Source of the DNA: JBLIDK01 sp047632595
GTDB taxonomy: Bacteria; Bacteroidota; Bacteroidia; Sphingobacteriales; Sphingobacteriaceae
Reading direction: 5' to 3'
Assembly (NCBI GenBank): GCA_047632595.1
Contig: JBLIDK010000066.1
Span: 1-9,418, forward strand
Length of the DNA stretch: 9,418 nucleotides
Positions 1 through 6,672 of the stretch are shown here, in pieces. Position 1 is the first letter of the stretch; each line of letters opens with the position of its first letter. Below the pieces are notes generated by a model that was given only the letters and a program-made list of their open reading frames with translations, was not told the DNA's origin and ran no database searches. Made by a program: the position numbers and the translations under genes.

Positions 1-1
1 C

Positions 2-559
2 ATGATAGTCCACGAAAACGTAATCTTAACGGATGACATAAAGGAGGAAGAGTTTGTTTGTGATTTAACGAAATGCAAAGGTGCATGTTGTGTTCACGGA
101 GATTCTGGTGCCCCTCTTGAAGATGATGAAGTGACTATTTTAGATGAAATTTACCAAGATGTCAAGCCTTTTTTACGTCAAGAAGGAATTGAAGCCATTG
201 ACCATTTAGGAACATCGGTAGTAGATTTTGATAAGGAAATGGTTACTCCCTTAGTAAAAGGCAAAGAATGTGCTTATGTTGTTTTTGAGAATGGCGTAAC
301 GAAATGCGGAATTGAAAAGGCTTATGAAGCGGGTGAAACTGACTTTAGAAAACCTATTTCTTGCCATTTATACCCAATTCGCTTGCAGAAATTTGAGCAC
401 AACATAGCGGTAAACTACCATCGTTGGGGTATTTGTGCTGATGCTTGTACTTTGGGGCAATCTTTAAAAGTTCCCTTATATAAATTTTTAAAAGACCCGT
501 TGATTCGCAAGTTTGGAGAAAAGTGGTATGATGGGTTAGTTGATTTGATTGAGGATTAA
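2..559 (+). CDS. DUF3109 family cysteine-rich protein
   Basis: A 185-residue soluble protein of the DUF3109 family, which is related to the YkgJ-type CxxxCxxCC proteins thought to bind zinc or an iron-sulfur cluster; no reaction is established. Nine cysteines are visible: C20, C25, C29 and C30 in the family signature CDLTKCKGACC followed by HGDSGAPL, then C90, C102, C121 (in ISCHLYPIR), C145 and C149 (in GICADAC). Their number and spacing suggest a structural metal site or cluster. There is no signal peptide or membrane segment, so it is probably cytoplasmic. The length and the position of the signature about 20 residues from the N-terminus fit family members, so the ATG at base 2 is probably the true start, although the upstream region lies outside the window. 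Its right-hand neighbour is convergent and unrelated. The family call is firm; the molecular role is unknown. Confidence 0.88.
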   Translation: MIVHENVILTDDIKEEEFVCDLTKCKGACCVHGDSGAPLEDDEVTILDEIYQDVKPFLRQEGIEAIDHLGTSVVDFDKEMVTPLVKGKECAYVVFENGVTKCGIEKAYEAGETDFRKPISCHLYPIRLQKFEHNIAVNYHRWGICADACTLGQSLKVPLYKFLKDPLIRKFGEKWYDGLVDLIED

Positions 560-620
560 AATTAAGTAGTCTTCGAAGTCTTGCATGGTTCAAATCTTGC
601 AACTATCCACCTTATAGAGG

Positions 621-799
621 GTCATTTCGACCACAGGGAGAAATCTACGTTCAGGTTTACGCAATACATAAAAGCGGAGAGTTAATTCAAACCTGCTTCA
701 ATTATAATTCGTTTGGCTTTTTAGGCTATCGATTCTAAATATGATTGTTGCACACCTTAAGGAAGATTTCTCACTTCGTTGTACTCCGTTCGAAATGAC
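621..799. repeat. MITE-like/REP-like inverted repeat element
   Basis: Two arms in inverted orientation flank about 117 bp of AT-rich non-coding DNA. The left arm (621-646) starts gtcatttcga and ends gagaaatct with 7 bases between. The right arm (764-799), read on the minus strand, starts and ends with the same 10 and 9 bases but has 17 bases between them. The match at both arm ends in opposite orientation is unlikely to be chance. Arms of this kind (GTCATTTCGA...GAGAAATCT) are, from general knowledge, common dispersed intergenic repeats in Bacteroidota genomes. No ORF or transposase lies inside and no clear target-site duplication flanks it. It fills most of the 335-bp gap 560-894. It may be a non-autonomous element, or two separate repeats that landed near each other. 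Confidence 0.6.
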
Positions 800-826
800 T
801 GCCCGGCGGATGAAAGATTTATGAAT

Positions 827-867
827 CCAAAAACCCCTCAACTAACATTTAAGTCAGTTAAAGGGTT
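827..867 (-). terminator. Intrinsic terminator of the padR-pspC operon
   Basis: Read on the minus strand, AACCCTTTAACT (867-856) pairs with AGTTGAGGGGTT (843-832) around a 12-nt loop, and a run of five T follows (833-829). As minus-strand RNA all 12 pairs form, two of them G-U wobbles. As plus-strand RNA the same two positions would be C-A mismatches, so the hairpin is directional and fits the PspC gene whose stop codon lies 28 bp upstream. Confidence 0.75.
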
Positions 868-894
868 CAAATTAAACGAGTATTATAGTTTTAG

Positions 895-2466
895 TTAAAG
901 GGAATCTTCTTCCTCTTGGGTAAAAGTGGTAAAGCACTTCAAACCTTCCTTAGTCATAATCAATTTGTTGTATTCCACACCGTTTTCTATTACTTGACAA
1001 TCGTAGTAGTGGTAATACTGCCAAATGTGCTTCATGTTTACATCAAATAGAAGAATTGTGTTATCAGGAATGATTAGTTCCAAATCAACCTCTTGTCCGT
1101 AGTACATGGTGCTTATCGGAACATCAAAAGCGTAGTCCATATAAATTATAGAATCTTCTTGACGGTAATTGTACTTCATTTCACGAATTCGTTCAATAGC
1201 ATCGGCAACCATTACACCTCGTGATTTAAATTTCTTACGTAAAAAAGTAGTGCCATCATCCGATCGCTTAATTCTTAAATCTACCGAAGTAACCGTCTCG
1301 TTATTTCCATCAAAGTCTATATGAACTTGCTTGTTAGAGGCAACTCTGTTTTGGTAGTCTTTCAGAGTCCCTTCATTCAATTTTAAATGATAGGTTTTTT
1401 GTGCTTGCAGATTCTCCACCTCAATTACTTCGCCTTCTTGTTTGTATTGGAATACAGTTTTACCCAGTTCGGTCATGGTTATTCCAAAACTTACAATCCA
1501 TAAAGCAGCAAACGTTAGCACTAAAACCTTATTGAAAATGCTAATTTTAAGTAGCATTTGTAGTCCGGCTAAAAACAAGCTTAGAATTGGAATTAGTAAC
1601 ACTAAAACAGCAAAACTAAAGTAAAATGAATGTGCCTGAAAGTCAAATAGTTTAAATGGATAAAAGACACTATAGTCGCTAGCCGCGTAGGTTAAAAATC
1701 CAATTAATCCGCCAAGTAAAGCAATTAACGCCCCAACACCGAAGACAATAAATAACACTCCGAAAACTCTTCCACCTACTTGAAAAATACGCTTTAAAAA
1801 TGCTAGTAAAAGCTCAAATAAATTGTTTGCAAATTTCCCTAATCCTGCAAAAACATTGTTGCTCGATTTGTTTTTACCCGTAAAATTATCTTTTACCGAT
1901 TCAAACTCTTCCTTAACAGATTTTTGAAGGTTAGCAATGTTGATGGTCTCGCCACGCATGCTCATTTTCTCTAAACGAGTTTTTGCTTGAGGAATAATTC
2001 CCCATAAAATGAGGTAAGCAATACAAACAGATCCAAAAGAAAAAAGGACTAAGAATAGAAATAAAATTCGAATCCAAATTGGGTTGGTGTTAAAATATGC
2101 TGCAATACCTGCACAAACTCCACCTAAAACATTGTTTTCAACATCTCTGTATAGTCTTTTGGTACCAGAAACAGGCTCTTCTTCTTCCATCGACTCGCTT
2201 TCGGTTTCAAAATCGCTGGGCTGGCCCATTAATTCTATAGTTCGTTCAACATCGGCTTCAGTAATTACATAAACCGACTTGCTTTTGGCATTTTCTGTAA
2301 ACATTTCAGCCATACGCTGCTCAATGTCTGCGATAATTTCATCGGTGTCGCCACTTTTGCCGAAGTAATTTCTAAGGTTGGTGATGTATTTTTGAAGTAT
2401 TTCGTAAGCGTTCTCTTCGATTGTAAAAACGCTACCTCCTAGGTTTATTGATATAGCTTTGTTCAT
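895..2466 (-). CDS. PspC-domain multi-pass membrane protein
   Basis: A 523-residue inner-membrane protein. Residues 1-90 form a soluble, charged N-terminal region (ISINLGGSVFTIEENAYEIL... ending ELMGQPSDFE) typical of Bacteroidota PspC proteins. Residues about 102-162 are the PspC domain (KRLYRDVENNVLGGVCAGIA, then NPIWIRILFLF and a membrane segment ending WGIIPQ). Further hydrophobic segments lie near 132-157, 232-260, 280-303 and 311-331. The last 190 residues are hydrophilic and probably a folded domain outside the membrane, with alternating beta-like sequence. PspC proteins sense or relay envelope stress in proteobacteria; in Bacteroidota the function is inferred only. The start ATG overlaps the end of the PadR gene by 4 bases, so the two are probably translationally coupled and share one promoter and the terminator at 827-867. 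The family assignment is secure; the stimulus and partner are unknown. Confidence 0.88.
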   Translation of the reverse strand: MNKAISINLGGSVFTIEENAYEILQKYITNLRNYFGKSGDTDEIIADIEQRMAEMFTENAKSKSVYVITEADVERTIELMGQPSDFETESESMEEEEPVSGTKRLYRDVENNVLGGVCAGIAAYFNTNPIWIRILFLFLVLFSFGSVCIAYLILWGIIPQAKTRLEKMSMRGETINIANLQKSVKEEFESVKDNFTGKNKSSNNVFAGLGKFANNLFELLLAFLKRIFQVGGRVFGVLFIVFGVGALIALLGGLIGFLTYAASDYSVFYPFKLFDFQAHSFYFSFAVLVLLIPILSLFLAGLQMLLKISIFNKVLVLTFAALWIVSFGITMTELGKTVFQYKQEGEVIEVENLQAQKTYHLKLNEGTLKDYQNRVASNKQVHIDFDGNNETVTSVDLRIKRSDDGTTFLRKKFKSRGVMVADAIERIREMKYNYRQEDSIIYMDYAFDVPISTMYYGQEVDLELIIPDNTILLFDVNMKHIWQYYHYYDCQVIENGVEYNKLIMTKEGLKCFTTFTQEEEDSL

Positions 2467-2798
2467 CGTTTTGTGTGTTTTGTAGTCATTTCGACTGCCA
2501 TTACCAATTCGTCCCAGGTAATGCTTTGTTGTTTTAATAATTCTTTTCCTTGCGCTGTTAGTTTGTAGTATTTACGTGGAGGGCCACTTTCGCTTTCCTG
2601 CCATTCGTAGCTCAGCATTTGATTATTTTTAAGTCTAGTTAGTAGGGGATAAATAGTTCCCTCAACAACCAGAAGCTTGGCTTCTTTTAATTTTGCAATT
2701 ATCTCAGAGGCATACACTTCTTTTTGATCAATTATGGAGAGGATGCAAAATTCCAGTATACCCTTACGCATTTGTATTAATGTATTTTCTGTGTTCAT
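2463..2798 (-). CDS. PadR-family transcriptional regulator
   Basis: A 111-residue winged-helix repressor. The PadR core spans about residues 11-88: RKGILEFCILSII, ASEIIAKL, the recognition region GTIYPLLTRLKNNQML (47-62) and the wing signature SGPPRKYYKLTAQG (71-84). The short C-terminal helix is likely the dimerisation element seen in minimal PadR proteins. I chose the ATG at 2798 because AAAGG lies 7 bases upstream (2806-2810); a longer reading from a TTG at 2825 would add nine residues but overlaps the -7 promoter box, which places that TTG upstream of the likely transcription start. The gene comes first in a two-gene operon and overlaps the PspC gene by 4 bp. The promoter carries a perfect inverted repeat, so autorepression is the natural model. 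The ligand is unknown. Confidence 0.9.
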   Translation of the reverse strand: MNTENTLIQMRKGILEFCILSIIDQKEVYASEIIAKLKEAKLLVVEGTIYPLLTRLKNNQMLSYEWQESESGPPRKYYKLTAQGKELLKQQSITWDELVMAVEMTTKHTKR

Positions 2799-2805
2799 GG
2801 TATTA

Positions 2806-2810
2806 CCTTT
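2806..2810 (-). promoter_or_regulatory. Ribosome binding site of the PadR gene
   Basis: AAAGG on the minus strand, 7 bases before the ATG at 2798. It is one of the few recognisable Shine-Dalgarno-like sites in this window and it decides the start in favour of ATG over the upstream TTG. Confidence 0.55.
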
Positions 2811-2822
2811 AACTTGGTTTAA

Positions 2823-2854
2823 CAAAGATATGATAAAAATATAGTACTATGCAA
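2823..2854 (-). promoter_or_regulatory. Bacteroidota-type promoter of the padR-pspC operon
   Basis: On the minus strand the -7 box TATCTTTG (2830-2823) matches the Bacteroidota consensus TAnnTTTG at every fixed position. A TTG (2854-2852) lies 21 bases upstream, at the expected -33 position. Transcription would start around 2815-2818, leaving a leader of about 20 bases before the PadR ATG. Confidence 0.7.
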
Positions 2855-2869
2855 GACCAAGTACTATAT
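2839..2869. promoter_or_regulatory. Probable PadR operator (perfect 10-bp inverted repeat)
   Basis: ATATAGTACT (2839-2848) and AGTACTATAT (2860-2869) are exact reverse complements separated by 11 bases. Each half contains AGTACT, itself a palindrome. The -33 TTG of the PadR promoter falls in the spacer, so a bound dimer would block RNA polymerase. PadR proteins commonly bind such dyads in their own promoters. The site is also about 60 bp upstream of the divergent gene at 2928, which it could affect too. That PadR binds here is inference from position and symmetry. Confidence 0.7.
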
Positions 2870-2915
2870 GTTTTGAATTTGTTACACAAGAATTTCTTCA
2901 AAACGTTATTTTACT

Positions 2916-2923
2916 TACCTTCA
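2916..2923 (+). promoter_or_regulatory. Weak candidate -7 box for the 2928 gene
   Basis: TACCTTCA resembles TAnnTTTG with two mismatches and ends 4 bases before the ATG, which would give a nearly leaderless mRNA. No TTG is found at the -33 position, so this is only a candidate. Confidence 0.2.
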
Positions 2924-2927
2924 TATT

Positions 2928-3785
2928 ATGAGCGAAAGCACAATAAAACTAGGGGGTGTGCCCGAACATTTTAACTTGCCTTGGCACTTAGCCATGGAAA
3001 AAGGGGAGTTTAAAAAAAGGCAATTAAATGTTAGTTGGACAGATTTTTCAGGTGGAACTGGGGAAATGTGTAAAGCACTTCGTGAAGATGAAGTGGACGT
3101 TTGTGTATTGCTTACCGAGGGTATTTTAGCTGATATTTTGAATGGAAATCCATCAAAAGTGATTAGTCAGTATGTTAAAACACCATTAATTTGGGGAATT
3201 CATACCGGAGCAGAAAACCCACTTCAAAAAGGGGATAATTACTATTCAAAGGAATATGCCATTAGTCGAAATGGTTCTGGTTCTCATTTAATGGCAATTG
3301 TTGATGCCCATACTAACGGACACAAATTGAATAACACTCAGTTTAATGTTATAAAAGATATTAATGGGGCATTGGACTCACTATCAAAACAAGAAACCGA
3401 TGTATTCTTTTGGGAAAAATACACAACCAAGCCTTATGTGGACAAAGGAATATTGAGACGAATTAGTGAATTTGTTACTCCTTGGCCTTGTTTTGTGGTG
3501 GTGGCTACTGATAAAATTTTAAAAGAACAACCAGATAACGTGGTGAGAATTTTACGCACAATTCACGACAGTTGTGACTTTTTTATGCAAGATAATAACG
3601 TGATTGACCAAGTTAGCGAACGTTATGGTTTACTACGCAAAGATGCAGAAGCTTGGTATCACAATACAGAGTGGGCAATTCATGGCTGGGTAAGTGATAA
3701 AATGATTAAAAGTGTTTTGTTTCATCTTCACAATGCGAACATTGTAGATAAGGATAAAACAGCTGATGTTATTTGGAAACGATAA
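2928..3785 (+). CDS. Orphan substrate-binding-protein-fold protein (NMT1/THI5-like, CA3427-like)
   Basis: A 285-residue protein with the layout of a type II periplasmic binding protein. Features typical of this group are VPEHFNLPWHLAMEKGEF (11-28), SGGTGEM (41-47), VDVCVLLTEG (56-65), SRNGSGSHLM (113-122), FFWEKYTT (160-167) and TPWPCFV (184-190). These resemble, from memory, the family defined by Candida albicans CA3427, a binding-protein-fold protein of unknown function found in bacteria and fungi; I could not align them. The protein starts MSESTIKLGGVPEHF with no hydrophobic stretch, so it lacks a signal peptide or lipobox and is probably cytoplasmic. No ABC permease or ATPase gene is adjacent. 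It diverges from the PadR operon with 129 bp between. There is no Shine-Dalgarno sequence before the ATG. The ligand is unknown; a thiamine-precursor or other small metabolite is a guess from the fold only. Confidence 0.8.
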   Translation: MSESTIKLGGVPEHFNLPWHLAMEKGEFKKRQLNVSWTDFSGGTGEMCKALREDEVDVCVLLTEGILADILNGNPSKVISQYVKTPLIWGIHTGAENPLQKGDNYYSKEYAISRNGSGSHLMAIVDAHTNGHKLNNTQFNVIKDINGALDSLSKQETDVFFWEKYTTKPYVDKGILRRISEFVTPWPCFVVVATDKILKEQPDNVVRILRTIHDSCDFFMQDNNVIDQVSERYGLLRKDAEAWYHNTEWAIHGWVSDKMIKSVLFHLHNANIVDKDKTADVIWKR

Positions 3786-3822
3786 TTAGAAAGCAACATT
3801 CTATTCATGTGATTTAAGTTCC

Positions 3823-3830
3823 TAACTTTA
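3823..3830 (+). promoter_or_regulatory. Candidate -7 box for the transferase-kinase operon
   Basis: TAACTTTA matches TAnnTTTG except for the last base and lies 41 bp before the ATG at 3872, in the 86-bp gap after the previous gene. A clear TTG at -33 is missing, so support is moderate to weak. No terminator hairpin was seen after the previous gene, so read-through from it is also possible. Confidence 0.35.
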
Positions 3831-3871
3831 TCTTTTTAAATTCAACAAACCAAAAACTCTATTATAATAAT

Positions 3872-5797
3872 ATGAATGTTTTATTTGCTTTAAGACCTAT
3901 TATTCAGTTATTGAAGAGAATATCGATGGTGTTTATTATTTATACCTTTTGCAGAATTCTGTTTTTCATAGCAAACTACTCTTATTTTGAAGGTGCCAAT
4001 TTAGGTCATTTTATAAGCGGCTTACGCTTTGATATGATTGCAATTTCGATGTTTTTTGCTCCGTTTATTTTATTACAAGTGTTGCCACTGCCAGTGCACC
4101 ATAAAAATTGGCATAAACTTACCCTCAACATCTTTTTCCTGCTTGCCCTTGGAGTTTCAGTTATCATCAATTTAATAGATGTTGCCTACTTTGAATATAC
4201 TTTTAAGCGCTCAACTGCCGACATATTTGGTATGCTTGGCAATGGTGGAGAGTTTTTGACCTTGCTACCTTCTTACCTAAAAGACTTTTGGTATGTCTTT
4301 GTATTTGCCATTTTATTAATTGTTTTAGGCGTCTTAATTAATAAAAAGATTTCCAAAAATAAAATAGAGGCTTTGGGTTATACATGGAAAACAGTTGTTA
4401 TTCAAAGCGTTGTTTTTTTATTGGTAGTAGGCTTTACAGTAATAGGAATTAGAGGTCGATTTCAAAGAAAAGTAATAACTCTAGTTAGTGCTGGTGAATA
4501 TGCTAGGACTAAATTTATACCACTTGTTTTAAATACGCCATTCACTATTTTAAGAACACTTTTAAGTGAAAAATTGGAACGAAAGGAGTTTTTTACTCAG
4601 ACACAGTTGGATAGCATTTATTCTCCCTTAGAAATTTCAAAAGCACATTTGAAATTTGAAGGAAAAAACGTGGTATTCATTGTTTTAGAAAGTTTTGCTC
4701 GTGAGTTTGTTGGTTTTACAAATAATGGTAAAGGTTATACCCCATTTTTAGACTCTCTGTTTGAGCAATCACTTGTCTTTGATAACGCCTATGCCAATGC
4801 AAGTAGATCAATAGAATCACTTCCATGTATTTTAGCAGGCTTACCTCAGCTTATGGATAAGACCTTTGTTTTGTCAAATTACGCTGCAAATCCAGTTGAT
4901 GGGTTGCCGACCATTTTAAAAAGTAATGGTTATAACACCTCTTTCTATCATGGTGGAGATAACGGAACAATGGCATTTGATGCGTTTGTAGGAACCATTG
5001 GAGTGGATAAATACTATGGTAAAAATGAATACCCTAATATTGAGCAAGACCATGATGGGCGTTGGGGCATTTCAGACGAGCCTTATTTGCAATACTTTGA
5101 GAAAGAGTTAGACCAAAAAGCACAACCATTTTTTAGCACGGTTTTCACCTTATCGTCTCATCATCCCTATAATATTCCCGAAAAATATAAAGACAAGTTT
5201 CCAAAAGGAGTATTGCCTCAGCATGAATCGGTTGGCTACACAGATCATTCATTGAAATTGTTTTTTAAGGAAGCGGAAAAAAGTCCATGGTTTGAAAATA
5301 CGCTATTTGTTATAACCTCAGATCATTCAACCAAAACTTCACCTGGATTTTATAGGACTATTTTAGGAAGATATGCTATTCCCATTGCCATTTATGACCC
5401 AAAAGGTGATGTAAAAGGGCGGTATTCTGAGCCTTTTCAACAAATTGATTTAGAATCAACAGTTTTATCACTATTAGGGATAGAAGCTCAAAATATTTCA
5501 TTTGGTCAAAGTGCTTTTAGCGATAAGCCCAGGTACGTTATTAACTATGCGGGACAGAAGTACCAACTGTTTTATAAGGAACATATTTTAATGTTTAGTG
5601 GTAGTAAATCGACCGCTTTCTATGATTTTAAAAACGACTCATTGCAGAAGAATAACATTATTACATCATTAGATTCGAATCAATTAAAGATTCAACTTGA
5701 GTCCGAAAACTTACTCAAAGCAATAGTTCAACAGTATAATAACCGACTATTGGACAATGAATTATCGCCTAATAAATTGCTAAATGGAAAGCTATAA
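3872..5797 (+). CDS. LtaS-type sulfatase-fold phosphoglycerol/phosphoethanolamine transferase
   Basis: A 641-residue inner-membrane enzyme, close to the length of Staphylococcus LtaS. Five hydrophobic helices lie near 14-36, 52-74, 84-105, 139-157 and 174-193, followed by an extracytoplasmic alkaline-phosphatase-superfamily domain from about 262. Metal and active-site candidates are E273 (FIVLESF), S313 in ASRSIESLP as nucleophile (LtaS uses threonine), W398 and D402 in GRWGISDEP, H430/H431 in LSSHHPYNIP, and D484-H485 in ITSDHS. The family moves a phospho-head-group from a phospholipid to an acceptor, releasing diacylglycerol if the donor is phosphatidylglycerol. Since Gram-negatives lack lipoteichoic acid, the acceptor may be a glycan or lipid of the envelope. 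It overlaps by 14 bp a diacylglycerol kinase that could recycle the by-product. A sulfatase is less likely because no CxPxR formylglycine motif is present. Fold and class are sure; donor and acceptor are inferred. Confidence 0.85.
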   Translation: MNVLFALRPIIQLLKRISMVFIIYTFCRILFFIANYSYFEGANLGHFISGLRFDMIAISMFFAPFILLQVLPLPVHHKNWHKLTLNIFFLLALGVSVIINLIDVAYFEYTFKRSTADIFGMLGNGGEFLTLLPSYLKDFWYVFVFAILLIVLGVLINKKISKNKIEALGYTWKTVVIQSVVFLLVVGFTVIGIRGRFQRKVITLVSAGEYARTKFIPLVLNTPFTILRTLLSEKLERKEFFTQTQLDSIYSPLEISKAHLKFEGKNVVFIVLESFAREFVGFTNNGKGYTPFLDSLFEQSLVFDNAYANASRSIESLPCILAGLPQLMDKTFVLSNYAANPVDGLPTILKSNGYNTSFYHGGDNGTMAFDAFVGTIGVDKYYGKNEYPNIEQDHDGRWGISDEPYLQYFEKELDQKAQPFFSTVFTLSSHHPYNIPEKYKDKFPKGVLPQHESVGYTDHSLKLFFKEAEKSPWFENTLFVITSDHSTKTSPGFYRTILGRYAIPIAIYDPKGDVKGRYSEPFQQIDLESTVLSLLGIEAQNISFGQSAFSDKPRYVINYAGQKYQLFYKEHILMFSGSKSTAFYDFKNDSLQKNNIITSLDSNQLKIQLESENLLKAIVQQYNNRLLDNELSPNKLLNGKL

Positions 5798-6668
5798 AAA
5801 CGTGCTTTTTATAGTAAACCCTGTTTCTGGCAAGGGTAAAAAAACCAAAATTATTGAGGATATCAAAAGGTTGCTTTCTGGTTCTGAGATAACTTATAAA
5901 ATTGAACTAACAGAGAAGCCAAAACATGCAACAGAAATTGCAAGAACTGGAAAAAATGATTTTGATTTAATAGTTGCAGTTGGAGGAGATGGAACGGTTA
6001 ATGAAGTCGCTAAAATTTTAGTTCACACAAACACCCATCTTGGAATTATCCCGCTTGGTTCAGGAAATGGACTTGCTCGTAATTTGGGTGTCCCAATGGA
6101 CACTAAAAAAGCATTGGATTTAATTTTTAGTGGAGTAGCTAAGGCAATTGATACGGTTAAGGTAAATTCCGAAGTAATGTTAAGCACTGCTGGACTTGGT
6201 TTTGATGCATATGTAAGCTGGAAATTTGCCAATTCAAAAAAAAGGGGCGTTTTGGGTTATTACAAAATTGTTATTTCTCGATTTTACAAGTACCGTACTC
6301 AAAACTACACTCTACTTGTAGATGGTGAAAAACGCTTAATAAGTGATGCGTTTTTAATCACTTTTGCCAATTCAAAGCAGTTTGGAAATGACATTTACAT
6401 TTCTGCAGATGCTAAGATGGATGATGGACAAATGCGATTAGTAATTTTGAAAAAATTTCCATTGTTGGCGGTTCCAAAATTGTCGTACTACGTGTTAAAG
6501 CGCAAGCTAAATAGGTATAAACGTGCTCAGGAAATTGTTTGTAGACGAGTTGAATTAGAAAATCACCAAAATCAAATACATATTGATGGCGAACCTGTTG
6601 AAACTGATAAAAACTTAGTAGTTGAAGTGGACCCTAGTTCATTAAAAGTTTTAATTCCAAAGGTTTAG
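5784..6668 (+). CDS. Diacylglycerol kinase family lipid kinase (DgkB/YegS/BmrU type)
   Basis: A 294-residue soluble, membrane-associating lipid kinase. It carries the nucleotide-binding motifs NPVSGKGK (12-19), VGGDGTVNEV (66-75) and PLGSGNGLARNLG (90-102), the active-site region SADAKMDDGQ (207-216) and the C-terminal IDGEP (267-271). The length is usual for the family. It phosphorylates diacylglycerol, or a related lipid such as a sphingoid base, with ATP at the inner face of the membrane. Its ATG lies inside the end of the transferase gene (14-bp overlap in another frame, no Shine-Dalgarno), which indicates an operon and coupled translation. In Gram-positives DgkB returns the diacylglycerol made by LtaS to the phospholipid pool; the same job is the simplest reading here. 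The gene ends 4 bp before a convergent gene. The family is certain; the exact lipid substrate is not. Confidence 0.88.
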   Translation: MESYKNVLFIVNPVSGKGKKTKIIEDIKRLLSGSEITYKIELTEKPKHATEIARTGKNDFDLIVAVGGDGTVNEVAKILVHTNTHLGIIPLGSGNGLARNLGVPMDTKKALDLIFSGVAKAIDTVKVNSEVMLSTAGLGFDAYVSWKFANSKKRGVLGYYKIVISRFYKYRTQNYTLLVDGEKRLISDAFLITFANSKQFGNDIYISADAKMDDGQMRLVILKKFPLLAVPKLSYYVLKRKLNRYKRAQEIVCRRVELENHQNQIHIDGEPVETDKNLVVEVDPSSLKVLIPKV

Positions 6669-6672
6669 TAAG

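Noticed and set aside
354..602. Minus-strand 82-residue open frame
   Set aside because: Mostly antisense to the DUF3109 gene, with no recognisable domain and no start signal; a shadow frame.
652..695. Hairpin caggttt/aaacctg inside the repeat element
   Set aside because: Only 7 bp with a 30-base loop and no T run; not a convincing terminator or RNA structure.
1442..1624. Plus-strand 60-residue open frame inside the PspC gene
   Set aside because: Lies wholly antisense to a well-supported gene and has low-complexity, non-domain sequence.
2084..2272. Plus-strand 62-residue open frame inside the PspC gene
   Set aside because: Antisense to the PspC domain; its serine-rich sequence mirrors the acidic linker of the real gene.
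2484..2498. gtcatttcgactgcc, resembling the repeat arm at 621
   Set aside because: It encodes conserved-frame residues at the end of PadR and lacks the gagaaatct end; likely chance.
2799..2825. Nine-residue N-terminal extension of PadR from a TTG start
   Set aside because: The TTG overlaps the -7 promoter box, and the downstream ATG has an AAAGG site at good spacing.
6023..6232. Minus-strand 69-residue open frame inside the lipid kinase gene
   Set aside because: Antisense to conserved kinase motifs; no independent support.
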